Source of the DNA: SIG673 sp045638685 | GTDB lineage: Bacteria > Bacillota > Clostridia > Oscillospirales > CAG-272 | Direction of reading: 5' to 3' | Length of the DNA stretch: 60,104 bases | Assembly: GCA_045638685.1 (NCBI GenBank) | Contig: JAZUBT010000011.1 | Location: 1 to 60,104 of the forward strand | Part shown: positions 50,912 through 59,093 of the stretch, one piece after another | Position numbering within the stretch: position 1 is the stretch's first letter | Layout: each line of letters starts with the position of its first letter | The notes under the pieces: generated by a model | Told to the model about the DNA's origin: nothing | Seen by the model: only the letters and a program-made list of their open reading frames with translations | The model's database searches: none | Translations under genes and position numbers: made by a program

Positions 50912-52246
50912 ATGTTTAGGCTGAATTTAGGCAACACGAAAATAAGGCATAATAAGAACACCGCAGGACTTAAGCCTGTGAGAATGCCACCCCCTGCGAC
51001 GGTTTTTCTCCCTATGACTCAAAACCTCGGCGCTCCTGCCTCCCTTATTGTTAAGGTTGGAGATACGGTAAAGGTCGGGCAGATGATAGCGGAGCCGTCA
51101 TCGGCTGTCTCGTCTCCCATATACGCGCCGGTCTCGGGCACAGTAACAAAACTAAGCACCTACAAAAGAACCGACGGAAGAACGGCAGACGCGGTCGTTA
51201 TTGAAAGCGACGGGCTTATGACGCGCGTCGAGAATATCACTCCTCCTACGGTTACCGACCTTGAATCCTTTGTTGAAGCTGTAAAAAAATCCGGCATAGT
51301 CGGTCTCGGCGGCGCAGGCTTTCCCACGGCGGTAAAGCTGAACGTTTCTCCCGACAAGGCAATACATACCATTATCCTTAACGGAGCCGAGTGTGAGCCG
51401 TATATTACCGTTGATACGAGAACCATGCTTGACGAAGCCGACGAGATCAAAGACGGAATTGAGCTTCTTAAAAAATTTATGCCAAGCGTTTCCCGTTTCG
51501 TTATCGGAATTGAAAAGAATAAGCCTGAGTGTATAACGAAGATGAAGGAGACCTTCTCAACCGACGCGTCGGTTTCTGTGAAGGCGCTTCCGCTTCTTTA
51601 TCCTCAAGGAGCCGAAAAGGTGCTTATTCATACGACGACCAGACTGACCGTTCCCGAAGGCAAGCTTCCCGCCGACATTGGCGTTCTGGTCATGAATATT
51701 ACCACTCTTGCAGCTATCACCAAGTACATTAAGACGGGATTTCCGTTCGTTGAACGCTGCGTTACCGTTGACGGAAGCGCTATTAAAAAGCCGATGAACG
51801 TTATTGCGCCTATCGGAACCACCGTTCGCGATCTTATCGAGTTTACAGGTGGACTGAAGGACGAAGCTATAAAGGTAATTTTCGGCGGTCCTATGACAGG
51901 CTTTGCCGCTCATTCACTTGACGAGCCTATCATTAAGACTACAAACGCTGTTATAGTTTTTTCAAGGAAGGATGCGGTTCTTAAGCCGGCAACCGCTTGT
52001 ATTCACTGCGGTAAGTGTGTCGAAAGCTGTCCGCATATGCTTGAGCCTACTTCCTTCTGCAAGGCGCTCGATATTAATAATTTAGACGATAGACTTGAGC
52101 GTCTTGAGGAGCTGCGAATAAACCTTTGTGTTGAGTGCGGCTGTTGTTCCTACGTATGCCCTGCAAACCGTCCTTTGGTTGAGAGTAACAGAAGCGCCAA
52201 GAAATTCGTCAGGGAATACAAGGCCCATAAAAACAGTCTGAAATAA
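50912..52246 (+). CDS. rnfC: Rnf electron transport complex subunit C
   Basis: 444 residues. Peripheral NADH-oxidising subunit of the membrane Rnf complex, which couples electron flow between ferredoxin and NAD+ to Na+ or H+ transport. Flavin/NAD region with GIVGLGGAGFPTAVKL and LNGAECEPYITVD; C-terminal pair of [4Fe-4S] motifs CIHCGKCVESCP and CVECGCCSYVCP. The ATG at 50912 has GGAAGGA upstream; an in-frame ATG at 50861 lies in the leader. First gene of rnfCDGEAB. Confidence 0.97.
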   Translation: MFRLNLGNTKIRHNKNTAGLKPVRMPPPATVFLPMTQNLGAPASLIVKVGDTVKVGQMIAEPSSAVSSPIYAPVSGTVTKLSTYKRTDGRTADAVVIESDGLMTRVENITPPTVTDLESFVEAVKKSGIVGLGGAGFPTAVKLNVSPDKAIHTIILNGAECEPYITVDTRTMLDEADEIKDGIELLKKFMPSVSRFVIGIEKNKPECITKMKETFSTDASVSVKALPLLYPQGAEKVLIHTTTRLTVPEGKLPADIGVLVMNITTLAAITKYIKTGFPFVERCVTVDGSAIKKPMNVIAPIGTTVRDLIEFTGGLKDEAIKVIFGGPMTGFAAHSLDEPIIKTTNAVIVFSRKDAVLKPATACIHCGKCVESCPHMLEPTSFCKALDINNLDDRLERLEELRINLCVECGCCSYVCPANRPLVESNRSAKKFVREYKAHKNSLK

Positions 52247-52295
52247 AGATAAGCGCAAAAGCTTTGTATAAAAACACCTAACGGTTATTACCTCT

Positions 52296-52396
52296 GAGTT
52301 TCCTTAAATTGCCGAACGCCTTGGGTTTTGTAAAGCAAAACATAGGAAATTCATTCAAATTTTTTGACTGCCTAAGGCAGCAGAATGGAGATTTAA
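52296..52396 (+). ncRNA. Structured leader, copy B, between rnfC and rnfD
   Basis: Aligns along about 100 nt with 19920-20025. Stem GAGTTTCC (52296-52303) with GGAAATTC (52345-52352), inner hairpin GTTTTG (52325-52330) with CAAAAC (52336-52341), the shared AAATTCATTCAA block, and hairpin CTGCC (52368-52372) with GGCAG (52376-52380), directly followed by AGAATGGAGATTTAA and the rnfD start. It sits inside the operon, so it could set the expression of rnfDGEAB apart from rnfC. Confidence 0.55.
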
Positions 52397-53353
52397 ATGG
52401 AAAAGTTAATAGTTTCGTCGTCTCCCCACGTTCATTCGAGGCTCACGACGCAGAGTATTATGCGAGACGTACTTATAGCGCTTACTCCCGCGGCAATAGC
52501 TTCGGTGGTGCTTTTTGGGCTGAAGGCGCTTTTGATAATTATTACCTGTGTATTATCGGCAATGTTATCCGAGTTTCTCTTTAACCTTGCGTGTAAAAAG
52601 GAGCAAACCTTAAAAGACCTTTCCGCGGCTATTACGGGACTTCTGCTTGCGCTATCGCTTCCCGCTAAGGTCGAGCTTTGGCAGTGTGCCGTCGGCGCAG
52701 TGTTTGCCATAGTAGTTGTAAAGTGCTTTTTCGGAGGTCTCGGCTATAATTTCGCTAACCCGGCTGCAACGGGCAGAGTATTTCTCATTATTGCCTTCGC
52801 CGTAAGTGTGGGTGGCGGCTCTGCAACGGTATTTGCGGAACCGGATCTCGTTGCTTCCGCGACGGTTCTTGAAATAATTAAATTTGGAAAAACGGATGCG
52901 CTTCCGAGTCTGCTTGACATGTTCCTCGGAAACCGCGTGGGCGCTATCGGAGAGACCTGTATATTAGCGCTTCTTCTCGGAGGCATCTATCTTATAGCCC
53001 GTAAAATCATTCACTGGCATACTCCGGCAGTTTATCTTGCGACGGTGTTTTTGCTCTCACTTGCCGTAAAACAGGATATTACCGTGGCTCTCTACGAGCT
53101 TCTCGGAGGCGGTCTCGTGATTGCGGCGTTCTTTATGATAACCGACTACGTTACCACTCCTATTAATAAATACGGAAAGATAGTTTTCGCGCTCGGCTGC
53201 GGAATACTGACCGTTGTCTTCCGTTTCTGGGGCTCATATCCGGAGGGCGTTTCCTTTGCAATACTTATTATGAATATCGTTTCCCCTTACATTGAAAGGC
53301 TTTGCTCCTATAAGCCTCTCGGAAAGGTAGGTAGGAAGAATGAAAAAAAGTAA
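52397..53353 (+). CDS. rnfD: Rnf electron transport complex subunit D
   Basis: 318 residues. Integral membrane subunit with about nine helices, homologous to NqrB. Start MEKLIVSSSPHVHSRLTTQSIMRDVLIAL is typical, as are GLGYNFANPAATGRVFL and ITDYVTTPINKYGKIVFA. The expected covalent FMN site (SGAT in most homologues) reads VASATVLE, acceptor Thr156, so the glycine is replaced. GGAG precedes the ATG within the conserved leader. It overlaps rnfG by 14 bp. Confidence 0.96.
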   Translation: MEKLIVSSSPHVHSRLTTQSIMRDVLIALTPAAIASVVLFGLKALLIIITCVLSAMLSEFLFNLACKKEQTLKDLSAAITGLLLALSLPAKVELWQCAVGAVFAIVVVKCFFGGLGYNFANPAATGRVFLIIAFAVSVGGGSATVFAEPDLVASATVLEIIKFGKTDALPSLLDMFLGNRVGAIGETCILALLLGGIYLIARKIIHWHTPAVYLATVFLLSLAVKQDITVALYELLGGGLVIAAFFMITDYVTTPINKYGKIVFALGCGILTVVFRFWGSYPEGVSFAILIMNIVSPYIERLCSYKPLGKVGRKNEKK

Positions 53354-54572
53354 TTTAATGCCTTCAGTAGTTCTCTCTACCATATGTCTTATAGTTGCGG
53401 TTACTCTGGCGCTTATAAACCACGTTACCGCTCCTATTATTAAAGAGGCACAGGACAAGGCAGCAACCGCCGCGCTTCTCGACGTTCTTCCGGAGGGAAA
53501 GAATTTTAAAGAAATAGTAATTGATGAAAAATATCCCGACGTTATTACGAAGGGATACAGCGCTGACGGCGGCTTCGTTTTCCAGGCTACCGTAACCGGT
53601 AAAAGCACAGGCCTTGTCATTATGATAGGCATAAACACCGAAGGAAAAATAGTATCCACAAAGGTTATAGCGAGCGAGGAGACAAAGGACTACGCCGCAA
53701 AGGTATTCCCTCTGTTTGAAGGTGCTGACGGAAAATACAAGGATAAAACTCTTGACGGCTTTGAGCCGGTCCTTGTTTCGCAAGCAACCCTTACCTCAAA
53801 GGCTTACGGAAACGCGGTTAAGGCGGCTCTGCAGTCGTTTGTCATCGCAAACGGCGGAGAGGTTGACCTCCGTACCCCCGAGCAGATAATTCAGGATAAC
53901 TGTAACACGGCTCTCGGCACCGAAAATGTAAAGTTTACAAAATGGTTTGCGACAGAGGTCCTTACGGGTATTGATGCGGTTTACGTATCGGAGAGCGGCG
54001 ACAAAGTTTACGCTATCGGTGATACCTTTGTCGGTGTTAAAGCGGACGGAACGGTAGTCGGTTCCCCCGCAAACGCCGAAACCGTTATCACGGCAAACGA
54101 TAAAGTTAAGGGCAGCACGCTTACCGAAATAACCAAGCTTCCGGAAGGAACAAAAACCAAGACCGTTAAAAAAGCTTACGTTACAGGCAGCGGAAACTAT
54201 GTTTTCGAGCTTGAAGCCAAGGGATATCAGGCACTGCTTAACTGGGGAGACGGCACTGTTATTAAAATCAAGCTCTCCATTTCCGCAGACGGCAAAATAA
54301 TCGACTGCCTTACCGTTTCTCATAACGAATCCAAGGGCTTCGGTGATGTTTGCTCCACCGAGGAATATTACGAGCAGTGGAGAGGAGCCTCGTCATCCGA
54401 CATCAAGCCTTCGGTTGACTACCCGGACATACACGTTGACATGATACAGCCTGACTGCGATGACGTCGGTGTTATTGCAAGTGCAACCTTTACGACCTAC
54501 GGATACCAAACGGCAGTAAAGGCTGCGTTCGAGGCATTTGAACTCATTACACAAGAAGGAGGAGAACAATAA
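53340..54572 (+). CDS. rnfG: Rnf electron transport complex subunit G with two FMN-binding domains
   Basis: 410 residues, about twice the usual RnfG. N-terminal membrane anchor (VVLSTICLIVAVTLALIN), then two extracytoplasmic FMN-binding domains. The first has FQATVTGKSTGLVIMIGI and the acceptor region VSQATLTSKAYGNAVKAAL (Thr150); the second has KLSISADGKIIDCLTVSHNESKGFGD and IASATFTTYGYQTAVKAAF (Thr383). The canonical acceptor motif is SGA[T/S]; here it reads SQAT and SAT. Both alanine-threonine pairs are kept, so both may carry FMN. GTAGGAAG precedes the ATG; it abuts rnfE. Confidence 0.94.
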   Translation: MKKSNLMPSVVLSTICLIVAVTLALINHVTAPIIKEAQDKAATAALLDVLPEGKNFKEIVIDEKYPDVITKGYSADGGFVFQATVTGKSTGLVIMIGINTEGKIVSTKVIASEETKDYAAKVFPLFEGADGKYKDKTLDGFEPVLVSQATLTSKAYGNAVKAALQSFVIANGGEVDLRTPEQIIQDNCNTALGTENVKFTKWFATEVLTGIDAVYVSESGDKVYAIGDTFVGVKADGTVVGSPANAETVITANDKVKGSTLTEITKLPEGTKTKTVKKAYVTGSGNYVFELEAKGYQALLNWGDGTVIKIKLSISADGKIIDCLTVSHNESKGFGDVCSTEEYYEQWRGASSSDIKPSVDYPDIHVDMIQPDCDDVGVIASATFTTYGYQTAVKAAFEAFELITQEGGEQ

Positions 54573-55282
54573 TGAAAAAAGAAAATAAACTATCAATTCT
54601 CCTTCGTGGAATTATAGCGGAAAACCCCGTCCTTATTCTTATTCTCGGCACCTGCCCGACTCTTGCTATGACGACAAACGTTATATCGGCTTTTTCGATG
54701 GGAATTGCGGCAACGGTTGTTCTTATATTTTCCAACGTGATTATATCAGCGCTCCGTAATATAATTCCCGATTCGGTACGTATTCCTTGCTATATCGTCA
54801 TTATTTCGGGCCTTGTAACCGCGGTTCAGCTTCTGCTTCAGGCATATCTGCCCGCTATTTACGATATGCTTGGAGTTTACCTCGCGCTTATCGTTGTTAA
54901 CTGTATAATTCTCGGCAGAGCAGAAATGTACGCAAGAAAAAACAGCGTTGTTAATTCCGCGCTTGACGGAATCGGAATGGGACTTGGATTTCTCGCCGCT
55001 CTTTTAATTCTCGCCATTATCCGCGAGGTTTTTGGAAACGGAAGCTTTGCCGGTATATCTATTCCCGTCGTTGAAAAATTCAAGATTCCCGTATTAGTTC
55101 AGGCCCCCGGCGGCTTCATGGTTTACGGTATAGTTATTGCCGCGGTCAATAAGCTTACCGCCAAAAAGGGTGGTATTAGGAAAAAATCCTTCTCGTGCGA
55201 GAGCTGTCCTTCAAGCGTATCATGCTCCGGTTCCTGCGGTTCCGATAGCGATAAGACAAAGGAGGTAGCTGAAAATGTTTAA
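54572..55282 (+). CDS. rnfE: Rnf electron transport complex subunit E
   Basis: 236 residues. Six-helix membrane subunit paired with RnfA; homologous to NqrD. The conserved half-site LGTCPTLAMTT and VVNCIILGRAEMYA hold the cysteines of the shared iron-sulfur centre in the membrane. After the last helix a cytoplasmic-type tail carries four cysteines (SCESCPSSVSCSGSCGS), which most RnfE lack. AAGGAGGAG precedes the ATG, which overlaps the rnfG stop. Confidence 0.95.
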   Translation: MKKENKLSILLRGIIAENPVLILILGTCPTLAMTTNVISAFSMGIAATVVLIFSNVIISALRNIIPDSVRIPCYIVIISGLVTAVQLLLQAYLPAIYDMLGVYLALIVVNCIILGRAEMYARKNSVVNSALDGIGMGLGFLAALLILAIIREVFGNGSFAGISIPVVEKFKIPVLVQAPGGFMVYGIVIAAVNKLTAKKGGIRKKSFSCESCPSSVSCSGSCGSDSDKTKEVAENV

Positions 55283-55871
55283 AGAGCTTATACTAATTCT
55301 AATGGGAGGCGTTCTCATTAACAACTACGTTCTCCAACAGTTTCTTGGTATATGTCCCTTTCTCGGCGTTTCCAAAAAGCTTAATCAGGCAACAGGTATG
55401 GGTATTGCGGTAACCTTTGTTATGCTGGTTGCAACCGTCGCTACATATCCTATCTACAAATTTGCACTTGTTCCGTTAAAGCTTGAATATCTGCAAACCA
55501 TAGTTTTCATTCTCGTCATAGCCACGCTCGTACAGTTTGTCGAGATAATTCTCAAAAAATTTATTCCGGCTTTGCACGCCTCTCTCGGCGTTTATCTTCC
55601 GCTTATCACTACCAACTGCGCGGTTCTCGGCGTTACCATTAAAAATATTACCTCCGGATATAATTTCCTTGAATCTATGGTTTCCTCTCTCGGTGTCGGT
55701 CTCGGATTCCTCCTTGCGATGGTTCTTTTCGCGGGCGTTCGTTCGAGGATAGAGAACTGTCCTGCACCAAAAAGCTTTAAGGGTGTTCCCGTTACTCTCG
55801 TAGCCGCTTCGATAGTCGCTCTGGCGTTTTTCGGCTTTTCGGGTGTTGTCGAGAACCTCTTGGCAATATAA
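55275..55871 (+). CDS. rnfA: Rnf electron transport complex subunit A
   Basis: 198 residues. Six-helix membrane subunit, homologous to NqrE. LINNYVLQQFLGICPFLGVSKK and TTNCAVLGVTI hold the cysteines pairing with those of RnfE. A strong AAAGGAGG site lies in the end of rnfE, giving an 8-bp overlap. Followed by rnfB after 12 bp. Confidence 0.96.
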   Translation: MFKELILILMGGVLINNYVLQQFLGICPFLGVSKKLNQATGMGIAVTFVMLVATVATYPIYKFALVPLKLEYLQTIVFILVIATLVQFVEIILKKFIPALHASLGVYLPLITTNCAVLGVTIKNITSGYNFLESMVSSLGVGLGFLLAMVLFAGVRSRIENCPAPKSFKGVPVTLVAASIVALAFFGFSGVVENLLAI

Positions 55872-55883
55872 GGAGGTGCTACT

Positions 55884-56684
55884 ATGATACCTATTTTAAT
55901 AGCTATGGGGGTTCTTCTCGGCGCAGCTGTTGTTTGCGGAGTTTTACTTACCGTTACTGAAAAATTCTTTGGAGTTAAAGAGGACGAAAAAGCCCTCGCA
56001 ATTCGCGACTGTCTTCCCGGCGCTAACTGTGGCGCTTGTGGTTACAGCGGCTGCGACGCATACGCGAAAGCGCTCTCCGAGGGCGTTGCCGAGGGAAACA
56101 ACCTTTGTATTCCCGGCGGAGATAACACCGCGCGTGAGATTGCGGTTATTTTAGGGGTTGAAGCAAGTGATGTCGTTGAAAAGATAGCCATAGTTGCTTG
56201 TAACGGAGTTTGCGGAGTCGCTGAAAAGAAATACGATTACGTTGGCCCTAAGACGTGTGTGGCTGCAAACCTTTCCTATAACGGCGACAAAAGCTGTGCC
56301 GCTGCCTGTCTCGGCTACGGCGACTGTATGCGCGTATGTCCCGAGGAAGCTATTTCCATAATTGACGAAGTAGCTTACGTCGATCCCCGTAAATGTATAG
56401 GGTGCGGAATCTGCGCCCGTAACTGCCCGAAGAACATTATTAAAATTATAAATGATACGTCAAAGGTTATTGTCAAGTGTTCTAACCACGACACGGGAGG
56501 AGTAACCAGAAAGATCTGCACGAACGGCTGTATCGGCTGTAAGAAGTGTGAAAAGACCTGTCCTCACGGCGCTATCAAGGTTGAAAACAATCTTGCTGCT
56601 ATTGATTATTCAATATGTACCGGCTGCGGTGAGTGCGCTAAGGTTTGCCCTGTAAAATGTATTCACGAGGGAAGCTTTATCTGA
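55884..56684 (+). CDS. rnfB: Rnf electron transport complex subunit B
   Basis: 266 residues. N-terminal membrane anchor (PILIAMGVLLGAAVVCGVLL), then the RnfB [4Fe-4S] domain (LPGANCGACGYSGCDAYAKAL) and ferredoxin-type clusters: CRVCPEEA region (AACLGYGDCMRVCP), CIGCGICARNCP, CIGCKKCEKTCP and CTGCGECAKVCP. It accepts electrons from reduced ferredoxin. AAGGAGG precedes the ATG. Last core gene of the operon. Confidence 0.97.
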   Translation: MIPILIAMGVLLGAAVVCGVLLTVTEKFFGVKEDEKALAIRDCLPGANCGACGYSGCDAYAKALSEGVAEGNNLCIPGGDNTAREIAVILGVEASDVVEKIAIVACNGVCGVAEKKYDYVGPKTCVAANLSYNGDKSCAAACLGYGDCMRVCPEEAISIIDEVAYVDPRKCIGCGICARNCPKNIIKIINDTSKVIVKCSNHDTGGVTRKICTNGCIGCKKCEKTCPHGAIKVENNLAAIDYSICTGCGECAKVCPVKCIHEGSFI

Positions 56685-56704
56685 AATAAACATTTTTAAA
56701 ACCA

Positions 56705-56738
56705 ATGGGTGGAATGCTGTATTTAGCATTCCACCCAT
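56705..56738 (+). other. Perfect 14-bp hairpin after rnfB without a T-run
   Basis: ATGGGTGGAATGCT (56705-56718), loop GTATTT, AGCATTCCACCCAT (56725-56738). It lacks the T-run of a terminator, so it may protect the rnf message end or lower expression of the two genes downstream. Confidence 0.7.
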
Positions 56739-56763
56739 ACAATACGTATAGAAGGGGGAAATT

Positions 56764-57147
56764 ATGGAAAACAAGCGGTTAGTGGCTAAAAATAAATACC
56801 GTCTGGATATTATAGTTATATCCGCAGTGCTTCTTATTTCCCTTTTGGTTTTTATATTTGCGGTTTTAACGAAAAAAGAAGGCGCGTTTGCCGTCGTGGA
56901 GATAAACGGAGTTACCGTAGGCGAGTATTCGCTGAACGAAAACCGTACGTATTCGTTAAACGGCGGAACCAATGTGCTTGTTATTGAAAACGGGACGGCT
57001 TACCTGAATTATTCCGACTGTCCGGATCATACCTGCGAAAAAACCGGAAGGATAAGATACGTTGGACAAACCATTGTATGCCTGCCAAACAAAGTAAGCA
57101 TTACGGTAAAAGGTGTTGCCGATGGCGGCATCGACCTTGTTTCATAA
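56764..57147 (+). CDS. NusG domain II-containing small membrane protein
   Basis: 127 residues. One N-terminal membrane helix (IIVISAVLLISLLVFIFAVL) and an extracytoplasmic NusG domain II-like beta domain with NGVTVGEYSLNENRTYSLNGG and the cysteine block DCPDHTCEKTGRI ... IVCLPNKV. This family often follows rnf or stands before Gx/HepA-like genes; function unknown. AAGGGGG precedes the ATG. Confidence 0.88.
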   Translation: MENKRLVAKNKYRLDIIVISAVLLISLLVFIFAVLTKKEGAFAVVEINGVTVGEYSLNENRTYSLNGGTNVLVIENGTAYLNYSDCPDHTCEKTGRIRYVGQTIVCLPNKVSITVKGVADGGIDLVS

Positions 57148-57159
57148 GGAGGAAGCGCC

Positions 57160-57660
57160 TTGAAAAGCAGAACCTTAAAACTAACCACTCTCGCTATAAC
57201 AATATCGTTTGCGATGGTTCTTTCCTATATAGAGAGCCACATTCCCGCATTTGTAGCGATTCCCGGAATAAAGGTTGGTCTTGCAAACATTGCGGTAATA
57301 TTTACACTTTATAAGCTCGGAGTTAAAGAAGCGATTGCCGTTTCGATAATACGGGTTGCGCTTGTCTCCATGCTTTTCGGTAGTCCGGTGAGCTTTATTT
57401 ACAGTGTTTCGGGTGCAATTTTAAGCCTAATTGTAATGATTTTACTAAAAAAGCTTACACCACTTACCTCGGTTGCCATAAGCGTTTCGGGGGGAGTGAT
57501 GCATAATATCGGGCAGATTGCCGCCGCGTGTTTTATGCTAAGCACCAACGTAGTGCTCTACTATCTGCCGTTTCTTCTTTTATCGGGAACTCTCGCCGGC
57601 ATAGTCGTAGGTGTTGTTTCCGCTTTGCTTGTAAACAGAGTTAAAATTGATTATAGATAA
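57160..57660 (+). CDS. Gx transporter family protein / heptaprenyl diphosphate synthase component I-like
   Basis: 166 residues, five or six helices. Signature LTTLAITISFAMVLSYIESHIP and GIKVGLANIAVIFTLYKLG match the Gx transporter (HepS1-like) family, an ECF S-component-like fold often encoded with prenyl diphosphate synthases. The substrate is unproven. The start is the TTG at 57160, seven bases after AAGGAGG; no ATG fits. It follows the NusG-domain gene by 12 bp, and a terminator lies about 120 bp downstream. Confidence 0.87.
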   Translation: MKSRTLKLTTLAITISFAMVLSYIESHIPAFVAIPGIKVGLANIAVIFTLYKLGVKEAIAVSIIRVALVSMLFGSPVSFIYSVSGAILSLIVMILLKKLTPLTSVAISVSGGVMHNIGQIAAACFMLSTNVVLYYLPFLLLSGTLAGIVVGVVSALLVNRVKIDYR

Positions 57661-58173
57661 ATCGACAGTTAAGCACACTAAGAATAATTCCCCGTGTGTA
57701 GCAGCTCATCTTTTTGGTCGGAGCACGAAGGCTTGATCTTACGGCCTATAATACCCACCTAATTAAAATATCTTTTTTAGCCGTTTTTGCTTTTTATGAA
57801 GCTTTCTGCTACGCAAAAACGGCTTTTTCATACTCTCGTGCACTCCCCACTCCGTGTACTCCAGATCTGTTTATGGTCAAAGATGTGGTCAAATCAAAGT
57901 ACCGAATGATTGATATGTGGTCTTGTTTTCAGACGGTAAATATGCTCGAAATTTGCTCCGCCAGTAGAGAAGAAATACATAGAGAGCAGAGATGTGCTTC
58001 GTCTTCCTTCCGCCGGTGTCGTATTGTAACTTAGAATCAGAACTTTGTCAAGGCTTCAAAATCACATTTCCGCTCCCCAAATAATTGGGAGCAATAAACA
58101 AAGAAAAGGCCGATGAGAAATCGAAAGAAATCTCATCGGTCATCTTATATCCAAAAAGGATAGTCAAATGCAA
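57661..58173. other. Gene-free junction region between the rnf block and the acquired island
   Basis: Holds the rnf-operon terminator and no supported gene. A 106-codon frame (57714-58034) has no ribosome site or protein character. GGCCGATGAGAAAT (58111-58124) pairs with AAATCTCATCGGTC (58131-58144), a hairpin whose T-rich side faces the minus strand. TTTTGGTCGGAG at 57712-57723 recurs at 58314-58325. It may be a decayed integration site. Confidence 0.4.
57779..57828 (+). terminator. Terminator of the rnf/NusG-II/Gx transcript
   Basis: AGCCGTTTTTGC (57779-57790) pairs with GCAAAAACGGCT (57813-57824), followed by TTTT. Confidence 0.85.
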
Positions 58174-58202
58174 TTGACAATCGCTGAGAAATATGTTATA
58201 AT
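58174..58202 (+). promoter_or_regulatory. Sigma-A promoter of a short RNA or tnpV leader
   Basis: TTGACA (58174-58179) and TATAAT (58197-58202), 17 bp apart; predicted RNA start about 58209. Confidence 0.8.
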
Positions 58203-58208
58203 AAGCAC

Positions 58209-58321
58209 ACAGGAAGGCGGTATGAGTATTTAAACGGCCGGACATAAAGCAAGAGTATTCGCGAGGTTTTGCGAGTAAATAAAAGAAAATCGGAGGTTCG
58301 TTTGAACCTCCGATTTTGGTC
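58209..58321 (+). ncRNA. Predicted RNA of about 110 nt with micro-ORF, ended by a terminator
   Basis: From the predicted start a strong ribosome site AGGAAGGCGG precedes ATG AGT ATT TAA (58222-58233). The RNA ends in a perfect 14-bp terminator-like stem (58286-58299 with 58304-58317). It could be an attenuating leader for tnpV or an independent small RNA; family unknown. Confidence 0.45.
58286..58321 (+). terminator. Terminator or attenuator upstream of tnpV
   Basis: AAAATCGGAGGTTC, loop GTTT, GAACCTCCGATTTT. The last four stem bases form the T-run. Confidence 0.8.
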
Positions 58322-58440
58322 GGAGTGTTCATAACAGACCTAATTTTAATGGCGATACGCCAAGCGGTCGAAACATATTCCCGAACAGCCGAAAAAGTCT
58401 GTATTTATAAGGCTTTTTTGAAAGAAAGGAATATGAAATT

Positions 58441-58812
58441 ATGAAAAAGCACATTATCGAAAACGGCATCAAATACGAGCTTCGTGGCGAGCAATACTAC
58501 CCGGTTTTCAGCGAAACAAACACTACCGAGCATCACATCGGCAAATACGGACAACTCCACCTTGCCTACATCAAGCAGCACAAGAGAGGTACTTATACCA
58601 CACTTCTCACGGAAGGCAGACTCAACGCACATCTTCACAAAATAGACGTACAAGCCAATGAAATGATCGAAGCCATAGTTGTCAACCTTGCCCACGAACG
58701 TGGCATAGACGAAGAATTAAAGGCTTCTGATGCGCTCAAATGGGTTGCCGAGATGAACAACATCAAGGCAAGCGCAGAAGAAATCGTTTTGCGGGAGGTG
58801 ATCTATCAATGA
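58441..58812 (+). CDS. TnpV-type transposon-encoded protein
   Basis: 123 residues. IGKYGQLHLAYIKQHKRGTYTTLLTEGRLNAHLHKID and the ending ALKWVAEMNNIKASAEEIVLRE match TnpV proteins, found in clostridial mobile elements of the Tn4451 group and in many gut integrative elements. Its function is unclear; it is not the recombinase. AAAGGAAT precedes the ATG. It overlaps the next gene by ATGA. No recombinase gene lies within the window, so the element is either partial or continues to the right. Confidence 0.85.
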   Translation: MKKHIIENGIKYELRGEQYYPVFSETNTTEHHIGKYGQLHLAYIKQHKRGTYTTLLTEGRLNAHLHKIDVQANEMIEAIVVNLAHERGIDEELKASDALKWVAEMNNIKASAEEIVLREVIYQ

Positions 58813-59084
58813 AGTCAATCATCAACGAGCTTTGGCACGGAAACATCATACCGCAAGAAGATAGCCGAACAAACTCCAAGGAAATGAAAGAACTGCTCGG
58901 CTATATGTCACGACACCACGAGGACTTGGAAAAGAGTTTCACGGACGAGCAGAAAGAAACATTCGAGAAATTCCACGATTGCTGGAGCGAGTATATGAGC
59001 TTGGCGGAAGCTGCCATATTCGAGTATGCGTTCAAACTCGGGATGCAGATTTCGGTAGAAGTGCTATTTGATAGAAAAGAATAA
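58809..59084 (+). CDS. Small protein downstream of tnpV, DUF6809-like
   Basis: 91 residues. Start KSIINELWHGNIIPQEDS and HDCWSEYMSLAEAAIFEYAFKLGMQI resemble the small proteins (DUF6809 type) encoded after TnpV in clostridial elements. Largely helical and soluble; function unknown. The ATG overlaps the tnpV stop, and GGGAGG lies upstream. A terminator follows. Confidence 0.75.
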   Translation: MKSIINELWHGNIIPQEDSRTNSKEMKELLGYMSRHHEDLEKSFTDEQKETFEKFHDCWSEYMSLAEAAIFEYAFKLGMQISVEVLFDRKE

Positions 59085-59093
59085 ATAACTCTA

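Noticed and set aside
57714..58034. 106-codon plus-strand frame in the junction region
   Set aside because: Crosses a clear terminator, has no ribosome site and no protein-like composition.
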